NCBI GenBank assembly: GCA_004299305.1
Contig: SCPZ01000093.1
Span: 1 to 55,254 of the forward strand
Length of the DNA: 55,254 nucleotides
Origin: Methylobacter sp.
Lineage (GTDB): Bacteria; Pseudomonadota; Gammaproteobacteria; Methylococcales; Methylomonadaceae
Direction: 5' to 3'
Under the pieces are notes generated by a model that was not told where the DNA came from, made no database searches, and saw nothing but the letters and a program-made list of their open reading frames with translations. The position numbers and the translations under genes were made by a program. Shown piece after piece: positions 15,979 to 24,710 of this stretch. Numbering within the stretch: the first letter of the stretch is position 1; each line of letters opens with the position of its first letter.

Positions 15979-18900
15979 TGCGCATTTTAGCGATACGGGG
16001 AAAAAATCTGGCCAGTTTGGCCGAGCCGTTTGAGGTTTTGCTGAATTCGGGACCGTTGGAGCAAGCCGGTTTATTTGCGATTACCGGACAAACCGGCGCA
16101 GGTAAAAGTACGATTCTGGATGCGTTGTGTCTGGCGCTTTATGACGAAATTCCACGCCTGCCCAGCGGCCAGGGTTTTGCGGTAGGCCATAAAGACGAGG
16201 ATGAAAAGCTGCGCGTGACCAGCAATGACGTGCGCTCGATATTGCGCCGGGGCGCCAGCCACGCCTACGCCGAAGTGGATTTTATCGGCAAGGACAAGCA
16301 TCACTACCGGGCGCGCTGGGAAGTCAGCAAAGCCCGAGGCAAGGCGGACGGGCGCTTGCAGGCGCAGGAAGTCACCTTAACTAAAATCGACGACGGCCTG
16401 CGCATCGGCCAAGGCAAGAAAAACACGCTGGAACTTATCTGCGAACTGATCGATCTTAACTTCGACCAGTTCCGCCGTTCGGTGTTATTGGCTCAAGGCG
16501 ATTTTGCCGCATTTTTGAAAGCCAAAAAAGACGAGCGCTCCGGTTTGCTGGAGCGCATCACCGGCACCGAACTTTATTCCGAACTGTCTATCGCGGCATT
16601 CGAACGGGCCAGACAGGAAAAAGATGCACTAAGCCGGATTACCAGCCGAATGCAGGATCAAATCCCGCTGGATGAAGAAGCCCGTAAGCTGTTGGAACAA
16701 CAACGGGATCAGTTCATCAGCCAGCTGGCCGACCTGGATAAGCAAATCACAGCCAACCAAAAAATCATCGACTGGTATGCCGAACTGAAAAAACTGCAAG
16801 AAGCCGAGCGGCTTGCCCGTGACGAACTTGCAGTTAGCCGACAGGCATGGGATGCGACGGAAACCGAGCGGCAATTAATCCAAAAAGTCGAAGCCGCACA
16901 GCCTTTAAGGCCGCTGTTAAGCCAGTACCAAACCGCCACTACAGAACATTTGGACGCCGGGCAAAAACTCAAAGACAGTAACGATCAACAGTTAACGACT
17001 GAAACAAAGCTGCAAACGGCAAAGGCACAGCTTGGCACTCTGGCAGCTACGTTAGCCGAAGCCGAACAGCAACAACAGCAGGCGCAACCGGTATTAATCA
17101 AGGCGCGGGCCTTGGATACCCGTATCGATGTGATCCGGCAAGCGGTCGGCGCGGTGTCCGCAGAAGAAAAACAGCTGCATGAAACCTTGGACAAGGCCGA
17201 AAAAGAACATCAATCCCTGTTAAACCGACAGGCAGAACAAAGCGCGGCTCTGCAACAGCTTAATTTATGGCTGGAACAAAATCAGGCTATTAAACCCATC
17301 GCAGCCGAATGGAGCCGCTGGAATGCCGAGTTGGAACGCTATCAATCCTTGAACGCCCGGAAAACCGATGCCGAATTTAACGCGGAGGAGCTGAAGCAGA
17401 CGGTTGCCAAGAATGAACTCAGCTTGGCAGAGTTAACGTCGGCGATTGATGACAGCCACAACAAACTGGAATCGCATCAACAGGCGCTGGCGCAACTGAA
17501 AACCCAGGACAGCAGCCAGTCGCTTGAAGACCTGTATCGCTCAAAAAACGAGCTTGAGATCAAGCGCGAGCATGTCAGCTTGGCGCTGGGTCTGGCAAAT
17601 AATGCCCAAGAGCTGCAACAGGCTATCAATCAGGACACGGATAAGCTTACCGCGACTGAGCAGACGATTAATGACAGCACGCTACAACTGCAAACATTAA
17701 GTCAGCAGCAGATGACTAACAGTATCGCCCTGATAGAGGCTAAAAAGGCTTTGGATTTGATACAGGCAACGACGCATAAAAACGCCGAGCAATTCCGTTC
17801 CTTGTTGCAACAAGACCAGCCCTGCCCTGTTTGCGGCGCTCTGGAACATCCCTGGGAAGATCAGGTCAGCATAGGCAATGAACAAGCCTTAGCGCAGTCG
17901 GCGCGAGTCAGCGAGCTGGAAAACCTGAATGAAACGCTGATTAAAACTGTCGCCGAATTGAACAAGGGCATCAGCCAGGGACAGGAGCAAAAAACCGCAT
18001 TGGCCGATAAGCTGGCCGAGGCGCAGACAAAACTGGCTAAATGCGACGCTGATTGGGCCGCGTTAGCTATGCACGATAAGGCCGATTTTGCGGTCACCGA
18101 TAGCCGACTGTTGCCCTCGCTTAAAATTCAAAACGAACAAATCAATTCCGCGTTGGAGCTCATCAAGCAGCAGGAAAAAGCGGTTCTCGAATTACAAAAA
18201 CAGCTTAAAACGGCACAGGACTTATTCGATGCGGCCAAACTGAACAAGGAAAATCTGGCTGCCGAATACGCCGCTCTGGATAAGCAACAGGCCAAAAATA
18301 AAGCCGACCTGGAGCATGTCGCCACCGGAATTCAGGAATTGGAAAAACAACTGCAAGCGATTATCGAGCTGTTGGCTCTGCCGTTCCGGCAGCTGGAAAA
18401 CTGGCAATCTCGTTTGCAGGCATCTTCAACAGAATTCAGGCAAGATTGCGCGGCAAAAGCGCAGCAATTCCAGCGCACCGAGCAACAAATTGAAACCGCC
18501 GCCAAAGCCCTGGAAAAAATCGACCATGATCAAAAACTCGCCGAGCAAGCGCGGGCACAATGCCTGCAACAACACCGGATAAAACAGGCCGAGTTAAAGA
18601 CTCAAACAGAAGAACAGCAAAGACTGTCAATCGAGCGCGAAGCCGTGCTGCCAAATGTTACTGCCGACAATTATGAGCAAACCATTAACCGGAATTTACA
18701 GGCTGCAAGAGCCGCCCACCAGCAAGCCGGTAATAGTGTCAGTCAGGCGGAAACGGAGCTGGCAAGCCATAAACAAAATCAACAGCATTGGCAGGCCGAA
18801 ACCGGCAGGCGTTACAACAATCTGGAACAAGCCCTAAGCGCGCTGAACCTGTCTCTGGCAAAGCAGGCTATCGATCTTGAACAGTTAAGCGAATTGCTGC

Positions 18901-19706
18901 AAAAAGACCAGCGCTGGCTGGCCGAACAAAAAAACCGAATGGCGACGCTGGAGCGCAGCCTGCAAGAGTCTGCGGCCTTAGTAAAAGTTAAGGCCGACGA
19001 TTGTCTTAAGCATCAAGGTAATCCTGTCGAAATACCCGAGGAAGATGCCCATAAACTGTCAACCGAATTGCAACAGCAAAGACAGCTTGCGCATACGCTA
19101 AAAGAGGAGCAAGTCATCCTGCTGCGGGAAGACGATAAAAAAATCGAGACCGGACGCCTGTTGAAAGCAGAGCTGGACAGCCAACGAGAACGCTGGGAAC
19201 AATGGGAAAGCCTGAATGACTTAATCGGCTCAAAAAACGGCGCCAAGTTTCGTACTTTTGCCCAAAGCCTGACCCTGGAAGCCTTGCTTGCGCACAGCAA
19301 CCAACATCTTGAAGACTTCGCCAAACGTTATGCCTTGCAACGCGTGCCGGGCAGCGACCTGGAGCTGCAAATCATCGACCGCGACATGGCCGACGACGTG
19401 CGTAGCGTACACAGCCTGTCCGGCGGCGAAAGCTTTTTGGTATCGCTGGCGTTGGCCTTGGGTTTGGCATCCTTGTCATCCAATAAAACCCAAGTTGAAT
19501 CGCTGTTTATCGACGAAGGCTTCGGCAGCCTGGACCCGGAAACCTTAGACATTGCCATCGCCAGCCTGGACACCCTGCAAGCCTTGGGTAGAAAAGTCGG
19601 CGTTATCTCGCATGTGCCTATTTTGGTTGAGCGGATCGGGGCCAAGGTGGTGGTTGAAAAACAGGGTGGCGGACGTAGCAGCGTTACGATTATTGGCGGC
19701 TATTGA
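15978..19706 (+). CDS. sbcC: Exonuclease subunit SbcC (Rad50 family ATPase)
   Basis: The SMC-like ATPase partner of SbcD, 1242 aa. The N-terminal nucleotide half has Walker A GQTGAGKST near residue 34 and the Q-loop region RSVLLAQGDFAAFL. Two very long coiled coils flank a zinc hook CPVCG near residue 615. The C-terminal half has the ABC signature LSGGESFLVSLALALGLASL, Walker B SLFIDEGFGSLD and the D-loop. The gene is intact and larger than the E. coli protein (about 1050 aa) because of longer coiled coils. It overlaps sbcD by 1 nt. Confidence 0.96.
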   Translation: MRILAIRGKNLASLAEPFEVLLNSGPLEQAGLFAITGQTGAGKSTILDALCLALYDEIPRLPSGQGFAVGHKDEDEKLRVTSNDVRSILRRGASHAYAEVDFIGKDKHHYRARWEVSKARGKADGRLQAQEVTLTKIDDGLRIGQGKKNTLELICELIDLNFDQFRRSVLLAQGDFAAFLKAKKDERSGLLERITGTELYSELSIAAFERARQEKDALSRITSRMQDQIPLDEEARKLLEQQRDQFISQLADLDKQITANQKIIDWYAELKKLQEAERLARDELAVSRQAWDATETERQLIQKVEAAQPLRPLLSQYQTATTEHLDAGQKLKDSNDQQLTTETKLQTAKAQLGTLAATLAEAEQQQQQAQPVLIKARALDTRIDVIRQAVGAVSAEEKQLHETLDKAEKEHQSLLNRQAEQSAALQQLNLWLEQNQAIKPIAAEWSRWNAELERYQSLNARKTDAEFNAEELKQTVAKNELSLAELTSAIDDSHNKLESHQQALAQLKTQDSSQSLEDLYRSKNELEIKREHVSLALGLANNAQELQQAINQDTDKLTATEQTINDSTLQLQTLSQQQMTNSIALIEAKKALDLIQATTHKNAEQFRSLLQQDQPCPVCGALEHPWEDQVSIGNEQALAQSARVSELENLNETLIKTVAELNKGISQGQEQKTALADKLAEAQTKLAKCDADWAALAMHDKADFAVTDSRLLPSLKIQNEQINSALELIKQQEKAVLELQKQLKTAQDLFDAAKLNKENLAAEYAALDKQQAKNKADLEHVATGIQELEKQLQAIIELLALPFRQLENWQSRLQASSTEFRQDCAAKAQQFQRTEQQIETAAKALEKIDHDQKLAEQARAQCLQQHRIKQAELKTQTEEQQRLSIEREAVLPNVTADNYEQTINRNLQAARAAHQQAGNSVSQAETELASHKQNQQHWQAETGRRYNNLEQALSALNLSLAKQAIDLEQLSELLQKDQRWLAEQKNRMATLERSLQESAALVKVKADDCLKHQGNPVEIPEEDAHKLSTELQQQRQLAHTLKEEQVILLREDDKKIETGRLLKAELDSQRERWEQWESLNDLIGSKNGAKFRTFAQSLTLEALLAHSNQHLEDFAKRYALQRVPGSDLELQIIDRDMADDVRSVHSLSGGESFLVSLALALGLASLSSNKTQVESLFIDEGFGSLDPETLDIAIASLDTLQALGRKVGVISHVPILVERIGAKVVVEKQGGGRSSVTIIGGY

Positions 19707-20026
19707 TCAATACGCTGATCAAAATGACCTCTTTTTTAGCCGCCGTTTAACACTAAAAGCGTACTCAGGCGGCGACCGATTTCCCGGTTGACGCCAATGT
19801 CTTTTCAATTGCACAATAGCTTAGCGCAGAGGCGGTCGGATCAATCATCAAACCAATACATAGACGCACTGCCGATTCCAGATGGCGGACATGAGGGAAA
19901 TGCCGTACACAACAAAACCCGTTGCGAAATTGTCGGTAATCATTGCTCCCTCGCCCGTTACGCTAGCCACCGGCCCTGCCGCCTGTACCGTGATTTATAA
20001 CCCAACGTTTTAATCAGGATGTTTTT
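19707..20026. other. Intergenic region after sbcC
   Basis: About 320 bp in which no gene, terminator hairpin or repeat family member is recognised. It presumably carries the promoter of the lipoprotein gene at 20027. Confidence 0.4.
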
Positions 20027-20911
20027 ATGAAAAAATGGCTCACGACAACTTTCGCCTGCACCGCTACGCTGTTCGGCGGATGTGCAACGCACCAGTCATA
20101 TCCCGTATACGGAACCGGGAATGGAGGATATCATTCCAGACCCAACGTTTATTATCCTCGCAGCAATAGCTATCAAAACCAGCAAACGCAGATCACCAAT
20201 GTGCAGCAAAATACCGTGATCCAAAATTCACAGTATAACCAGCGCATCAATATACTGAACCAACGCCTGCAACAGCAGCAAGCGGACTTGGCGGCTCAGG
20301 CAAAGCAACAGCAGTTACAAGAAATGGAAGCATTAAAGCAGCGGAATGCTACCCAAAAAGAATTTGCAGAATTAAGAAAGCATTGGCGTATCCGCGAGCA
20401 GGAACAAGAAAACCGCTTGCGTCAGGACCATGAACAGGAACTACAGCAACTGCGCCAGGAATTTGTACAAGAACAGCAAAAGAATCAACCAGGACAAGAC
20501 ACTACGGGACGCCCGACTCCGGTGCAAGACACGGGATCAACGTCGCCAAGTCGCGATAGCATGCCCACCGGTCAACCGGTCCCGCCGCGTGGGCATCATC
20601 GCGTCCCCCCGATGTTTCCTGGACAAAACCCAGAATCGACGCAGCCGGATAGCGACAATGCGCCTATCGGCCAGCCTGCACCGACACGTAGGCAGCACGT
20701 CCCGCCAAGGCCGCAACAACACGATGCCGTATCCGACCAACCCGCGCCAGTGGCTACACCAGCACCTGCTCCCGTGACGCCGCCGCCAGGGCGTGACGCC
20801 TTGTTCGCGGATCATCCGGTTTCCATACCGCAGCCCGCTACGCAAGAACCGACACAGGCGCCGCGGCAAAAACATAAGAAACGCCGCAATAACGACGAAC
20901 CTAACGATTAA
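20027..20911 (+). CDS. Q/P-rich putative lipoprotein with coiled coil
   Basis: Not assigned to a named family. 294 aa. The N-terminus MKKWLTTTFACTATLFGGC looks like a lipoprotein signal with a lipobox-like end (LFGGC); the -3 residue is Phe, so the box is imperfect. Residues about 60-150 form a charged glutamine-rich coiled coil (QRLQQQQADLAAQAKQQQLQ, EQENRLRQDHEQELQQLRQE). The rest is low-complexity proline/glutamine-rich with repeats of the type GQP(V/A)P(P/T)R, ending in a basic stretch KHKKRRNNDEP. This suggests an envelope-anchored spacer or peptidoglycan-contacting protein, but function is unknown. Confidence 0.7.
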   Translation: MKKWLTTTFACTATLFGGCATHQSYPVYGTGNGGYHSRPNVYYPRSNSYQNQQTQITNVQQNTVIQNSQYNQRINILNQRLQQQQADLAAQAKQQQLQEMEALKQRNATQKEFAELRKHWRIREQEQENRLRQDHEQELQQLRQEFVQEQQKNQPGQDTTGRPTPVQDTGSTSPSRDSMPTGQPVPPRGHHRVPPMFPGQNPESTQPDSDNAPIGQPAPTRRQHVPPRPQQHDAVSDQPAPVATPAPAPVTPPPGRDALFADHPVSIPQPATQEPTQAPRQKHKKRRNNDEPND

Positions 20912-20975
20912 ATTAGCGCCTCTATACATCGGGCTTTCCTGATTAGCACGATGAGCTTGTAACCATTGAATAATG

Positions 20976-21002
20976 CGTCATTCCGGCAGGAATTACCGGA
21001 AC
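20976..21002. repeat. Dispersed palindromic repeat, copy 4
   Basis: A short diverged copy (CGTCATTCCGGCAGG then TACCGGAAC) of the family at 85-128 and 2757-2857. Confidence 0.6.
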
Positions 21003-21006
21003 AGTT

Positions 21007-21040
21007 GATTGTGGCGATTATCCCGTTAATCGCCACAATC
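21007..21040. repeat. Perfect 14-bp inverted repeat
   Basis: Arms GATTGTGGCGATTA and TAATCGCCACAATC around a 6-nt loop. No T-run follows on either strand. It lies between two convergent genes and may form a 3'-end hairpin. Confidence 0.65.
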
Positions 21041-21149
21041 GATTGGATTCTCGCCCGGTGCCGTTCGGTGGTGAATATGATGAGCGATATGTTGGCGGCT
21101 ATTTTACCAGATAGATTTGAAGGCAAATAAACGATTTAATATCAATAGC

Positions 21150-21338
21150 TTACCACCACCAGAATTTATGGGTATGCTTAATTTTTCGTGCATTGGCCAA
21201 ATTTATTATTTCCTGCTTTTGCTGTTCTGTGACATTGCGCCACTGAAGAATTTCATCAATGCTGCGAAAGCAACCAAGACAGATACCTTGCTCATCCAGG
21301 CAACAATTCCTTACACATGGCGAGATAATATTTGCCAA
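21150..21338 (-). CDS. DUF1289 small cysteine protein
   Basis: A 62-aa protein of the DUF1289 (YdhL-like) family, function unknown. The conserved core is seen: SPCVRNCCLDEQG, ICLGCFRSIDEI and LQWRNVTEQQK, with a four-cysteine pattern suggesting metal binding. The start is taken as the TTG at 21338, because GGAGG lies 7 nt upstream; the frame continues open to 21425 but runs into a large hairpin and has no better start. The C-terminus ends in KHTHKFWWW. Confidence 0.75.
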   Translation of the reverse strand: MANIISPCVRNCCLDEQGICLGCFRSIDEILQWRNVTEQQKQEIINLANARKIKHTHKFWWW

Positions 21339-21389
21339 TGGCAAACCTCCAGAGCTGGACGGGGCTAAACCACGGCCCGCGTAAATAAT

Positions 21390-21431
21390 ATAGCCTTGTT
21401 GGACAATAAAACTGTTGTCCAACAAGGCTAT
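21390..21431. repeat. Perfect 17-bp inverted repeat upstream of the DUF1289 gene
   Basis: Arms ATAGCCTTGTTGGACAA (21390-21406) and TTGTCCAACAAGGCTAT (21415-21431), loop 8 nt. No T-run follows on either strand, so it is not an intrinsic terminator. It may be an operator, a leader hairpin or a mobile palindrome. Confidence 0.75.
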
Positions 21432-21441
21432 TGGTAAGAAC

Positions 21442-21498
21442 GTAACTATTCAGACCCCGACCGTATTTAGACCTTCCAGGTTTTTAAAACCTGGAAGG
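21442..21498. repeat. MITE-end motif and palindrome
   Basis: GTAACTATTCAG at 21442-21453 is identical to the first 12 bases of the MITE at 35277. At 21472-21498 a palindrome has arms CCTTCCAGGTTTT and AAAACCTGGAAGG around one base. This may be a decayed or different member of the same mobile family. Confidence 0.55.
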
Positions 21499-21540
21499 GA
21501 AGGTCTTGGCGTAACACTATATTTTTCAATAGGATTACCT

Positions 21541-21747
21541 TCAAACATTGTCTTTGGTTAATTGATCTAAAGACACGGTTTGACCTGTACGCTTGTATTC
21601 AGCATAAGATTGTTCAGCCCGGACAATCGCTTCCCTTTCGGACTGATAATCGAGAATAAAGTCTTTAATCAGCTCGGAAACGCTTATCCTCTGTTCCACT
21701 GCGATATGCTCAAGTTGATGCTCTAACTGTTGATCTAATGTAATCAT
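21541..21747 (-). CDS. Orphan ribbon-helix-helix antitoxin-like protein
   Basis: A 68-aa protein resembling CopG/RelB-type antitoxins. The N-terminal strand MITLDQQLEHQLEHIAVEQR is followed by a helix pair (RISVSELIKDFILDYQSERE) and a charged tail. The ATG at 21747 has an AAAGGTG ribosome site 6 nt upstream; a GTG at 21756 is inside that site. No toxin gene lies next to it on either side, so it is either an orphan antitoxin or a small regulator. Confidence 0.65.
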   Translation of the reverse strand: MITLDQQLEHQLEHIAVEQRISVSELIKDFILDYQSEREAIVRAEQSYAEYKRTGQTVSLDQLTKDNV

Positions 21748-21851
21748 TAAAATCACCTTTATTGTTTTTTAGCAGAATTGATTTTTACATGATCAGGTAG
21801 GTGATACCAAGTTACTTAGACTGCCCAATAATCATTGCTGTAGCAGTCATC

Positions 21852-21964
21852 TATAGACTTTCAGATAAATAATTTCCATCGTCAATGATACGAATAACAT
21901 CCCTCTGAGGGATGTTATCCGTACAATTACTAAAATTTGGAAATTTAATTTCTGAAAATCTATA
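21852..21964. repeat. Large imperfect palindrome (MITE-like)
   Basis: The two halves are imperfect inverted copies over the full 113 bp: TATAGA-TTTCAGA-AAT-ATTTCC outside, perfect ATAACATCCCTC / GAGGGATGTTAT at the centre. It encodes nothing and would fold into one long hairpin. Confidence 0.7.
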
Positions 21965-22033
21965 TATCGGCTTGTTTTTCGCCCCAGTTTTTGAAAGAGA
22001 GAAGCCAGATGTTTTTTAGGTCTTATTTAGGAA

Positions 22034-22156
22034 CGTACATGAAATAACTTGAACAACTCGCGCCGTATATTTGCGGCAGGAGTGCAAGCTTTGCTTGCGC
22101 TTGCAGGCGAAGCCTGCACTCCGGCTATTGGCAACTTGCCCAAGTTATTTCGTACG
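22034..22156. repeat. Nested inverted repeat element (MITE-like)
   Basis: Outer arms CGTAC(AT)GAAATAACTTG (22034-22051) and CAAGTTATTTCGTACG (22141-22156). Inside is GGAGTGCA (22079) / TGCACTCC (22115), with further small hairpins between. It sits directly behind the broken parD gene, where a parE toxin would be expected. Confidence 0.7.
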
Positions 22157-22196
22157 CATTCATTAGCAAGTGCCTGTATCTGGATTTTGCGCGCTA

Positions 22197-22457
22197 TTAG
22201 GTTAAACCGGCTTCCTTTTTTGCTTCCCGCCTGATTGTTTCCATGTTTAATTCGCCGCCATCGCCGCTTTCTTCGCCCTCAATAAGTGCGGCGCGTATGG
22301 CTTACAATGTTGAATTAGCTTCTCTTTCTTCAAGCAAACGTAAAGAATCACACATAATTTCACTCACGCTGGCATAACGTCCGCTTTTTAATAGGCCGTC
22401 AATCAGACTGTTCCAATGTTCACCGAGACTCACGGTTTGAGTTCGTGCTTGTGGCAT
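22197..22457 (-). pseudogene. parD: ParD-type antitoxin with in-frame stop
   Basis: The ATG at 22457, with a strong GAGAGGA ribosome site, opens MPQARTQTVSLGEHWNSLID, then SGRYASVSEIMCDSLRLLEE and REANSTL, a typical ParD ribbon-helix-helix start. A TAA at 22302-22304 interrupts, then the same frame continues AIRAALIEGEESGDGGEL and ends at 22197. The family usually has a glutamine or similar at the stop position (LQALRAALIEGEESG), so a single C-to-T change explains it. The full length with the stop ignored (86 aa) fits ParD. A 51-residue DNA-binding half could still be made. No parE follows. Confidence 0.8.
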
Positions 22458-22691
22458 ATTTTTTCCTCTCAGCTATGTTTTTATGCGACTTATAAGACAT
22501 ATTCTTACTTTTAGCAAATTGGGCAAGCTAAGCTTCCCTGTTTCGCAGACATAACTATTAGGCTGGCATTATTCAAACGTTTGGAGCAGGGTTGCAAACC
22601 CTAATCCGCGTGAAGTTTTATGGATGGAGTGTATTTCCAGCGCTACTCCAAGCTCAATCAAGGTACGCTCAGCGCGCCCTACTTGGATTTG

Positions 22692-23342
22692 TTAGCTGTT
22701 GAACAATGAACTAAAACTACTACTGATTTCTAAACTATCAGGTCCAGTTTTTGTCAGAATATAATCTCTAATTGAATCACAATCCTCGTAGAAAACTTGC
22801 AGATCTTCGTATCTGAATTGTTCATTTGAATCTTCACCCCGCGATCTAAAATACTCTATTTCAAATTCCCCCTCACCGTGATCAATCACACTAAATGGCT
22901 TGTCATGTACAATTAAATTACGAGTATCAGCTAATTTGTCGGCCAACGATATTATTTTGGTATTTTGTTCAACACTGTCACTTAAAATAATTATTTTTTT
23001 AGCTAACTCCGATCTTGCAGACTTACCAATCCTAAGCTTATCCGTGATTTGGCTTGGATATTCAATAGCCATTATTGCTAATACTTTATTGTTCAATGCC
23101 TCAGCTATAGCGTGATTAACTAATGACTCCAAAGTAACTACTGCCCAAGCTTTGACCATGCCTACTATGCATGATTCTTTTTCCATCGTGTCATACATGG
23201 AACTATCAAATAGAAAGTCACCACTCCCACTTGTGATTCTATGCCTATAATCAGAGCCTCGAGTCAATTCGTAGTAGTTACGAGCAACAGAATGCATGAT
23301 TACTACCCGCATCCAATTATCTTTTACTGAACTGTGTATCAA
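22692..23342 (-). CDS. HEPN-like hypothetical protein
   Basis: Not recognised as a named family. 216 aa, mostly helical. R141-N-L-I-V-H146 in LADTRNLIVHDKPF matches the Rx4-6H signature of HEPN-domain RNases, and the preceding helices (MVKAWAVVTLESLVNHAIAE) resemble HEPN folds. The C-terminal part is acidic (GEGEFEIEYFRSRGEDSNEQ). The start is a TTG at 23342 with AAGGA 7 nt upstream; the ATG at codon 11 is an alternative. It stands alone, so a toxin-antitoxin partner is not evident. A role in defence or RNA cleavage is only an inference. Confidence 0.6.
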   Translation of the reverse strand: MIHSSVKDNWMRVVIMHSVARNYYELTRGSDYRHRITSGSGDFLFDSSMYDTMEKESCIVGMVKAWAVVTLESLVNHAIAEALNNKVLAIMAIEYPSQITDKLRIGKSARSELAKKIIILSDSVEQNTKIISLADKLADTRNLIVHDKPFSVIDHGEGEFEIEYFRSRGEDSNEQFRYEDLQVFYEDCDSIRDYILTKTGPDSLEISSSFSSLFNS

Positions 23343-23423
23343 TCGCTTATCCTTTTAATGTTGTTGGTCAAGCATGTTGGACAACGAAAAGCTATTGCCT
23401 ATCTCGCGTCATTAATGCCCAAC

Positions 23424-24611
23424 CTACCGATAAAGCTCCGGCTGAGCCGCCCCTTCAATAACCAACTCAGCCAACGCCCCCTTATCAATCGCCCGCGTCA
23501 AACTGTGATCGACTAGCAGATATTTGCCCGGCACTTCAGCGGTAAATTCAATCATCACCGCAGAACCGGGGGCTATGACTGTGGTCTGGACGTTTTTCAG
23601 CGGTGCATTCATGATCGCACCTTCCGGGTATAAGTTGTCAAAGATGCCGCCGATGATATGAAAATTGGCTGCGACATGCGAACCGACGCCAACAAACAGG
23701 CGGATCTTTTCACCCACTTTGGCTTTTAAAGCCCGCTCGCCGCTCAGCGAGCCGACCCTGCCGTTGAATAGGAAATACTCCGGCTTTTCGGCCAGCATTT
23801 TTTCCTTGCTGAACGCTTGCAGGCCTTTATCGCCGTACTTGCCGCTGGTGTAAAAATCGCCTTGCATCAGGTAAAACTCGCGGTCGACTTTTGCCAACCC
23901 CTGTTCAGGCTCAACCAATATCATGCCGTACATGCCGTTGGCTATATGAGTCGGCACATGCGGGCTGGCGCAGTGATAAACATAAATGCCCGGATGCGTA
24001 GCTTTAAAGCGAAAACTTTTTTGTTCGCCCTGTTCGACTTGCATTAACGGCGCTCCGCCGCCGGGACCGACTACGGCATGGAGATCGATGGAATGCGCCG
24101 AGTGACCGGCGGCGGCATGTTGATCCGAGGTATGTTCGCTATGGGCTGCACCCGCAGCACCCGGCTTGCCGTGATTCAGGTGTATTTCGACCTGATCGCC
24201 CGACCTGACGCGGATAAACGGACCCGGTACTTTGCCGTTATAAGTCCAGTATTCATAGGTCACGCCGGGCATCATTTCGGCAACCAGTTCATCGGTATAA
24301 AGATCGACGCTGACCAGTTGGGGTTGGGTTCTGCTCAACGGAGCCGGTAAATCATCGGCGCGGCGGCCGATTTCGTCGATACCACTTTGATGGGGAGGCG
24401 CCGATTCGCCGGGCATCGGCATGGAGTGTTGCATTCCGCCGCCTGAGTGTTCGGTCATTTCTGCTGTCGGCATCGATTGATGCTTTGCTTTCTCGGCCTG
24501 ATTGGCGGCGTATTTTTCAAGTGCCGCTTTGTTTTGCGCTTCGTCGGAGCAGCCGCTGGTCAAGCTGCCCAGTGCTATGATCAGTAACAGTAAACTGGAT
24601 GATCTGTTCAT
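23424..24611 (-). CDS. nirK: Copper-containing nitrite reductase, lipoprotein (NirK/AniA type)
   Basis: Reduces nitrite to NO in the periplasm. 395 aa with a lipoprotein signal ending LTSGC (Cys21), so it is probably membrane-anchored. Two cupredoxin domains. Residues H173, C214, H222 and M227 fit the type 1 copper site (HSIDLH, YHC, THIANGM). H178, H213 and H318 (FHIIGG) fit type 2, and D176 fits the catalytic aspartate; a second catalytic His could not be placed by eye. Two oddities: an M/H-rich linker at residues 43-75, and a His-rich loop of roughly 20 extra residues at 146-173. GAAGGTG ribosome site before the ATG. Last gene of the nar-nir series, 99 bp behind narI with a REP-like hairpin between. 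Confidence 0.92.
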   Translation of the reverse strand: MNRSSSLLLLIIALGSLTSGCSDEAQNKAALEKYAANQAEKAKHQSMPTAEMTEHSGGGMQHSMPMPGESAPPHQSGIDEIGRRADDLPAPLSRTQPQLVSVDLYTDELVAEMMPGVTYEYWTYNGKVPGPFIRVRSGDQVEIHLNHGKPGAAGAAHSEHTSDQHAAAGHSAHSIDLHAVVGPGGGAPLMQVEQGEQKSFRFKATHPGIYVYHCASPHVPTHIANGMYGMILVEPEQGLAKVDREFYLMQGDFYTSGKYGDKGLQAFSKEKMLAEKPEYFLFNGRVGSLSGERALKAKVGEKIRLFVGVGSHVAANFHIIGGIFDNLYPEGAIMNAPLKNVQTTVIAPGSAVMIEFTAEVPGKYLLVDHSLTRAIDKGALAELVIEGAAQPELYR

Positions 24612-24651
24612 AATTTCACCTTCTAATGATATGGCGCACGTTGCTTAACAA

Positions 24652-24704
24652 GGGCGTGCCGTGCGCGCCAAGAGAATCGCGGAAAAGGCGCGCACGGCGC
24701 GCCC
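24652..24704. repeat. GC-rich REP-like hairpin between narI and nirK
   Basis: Arms GGGCGTGCCGTGCGCGCC (24652-24669) and GGCGCGCACGGCGCGCCC (24687-24704), one mismatch. Different in sequence from the GTGGGAA REP family. It could stabilise or attenuate the polycistronic transcript. Confidence 0.75.
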
Positions 24705-24710
24705 TACAAT

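Noticed and set aside
21472-21498. Palindrome as a rho-independent terminator
   Set aside because: No T-run follows on either strand and no gene ends directly in front of it.
22049-22234. Open frame inside the nested inverted repeat
   Set aside because: The frame is made by the palindromic element and overlaps the end of the parD remnant; no start signal.
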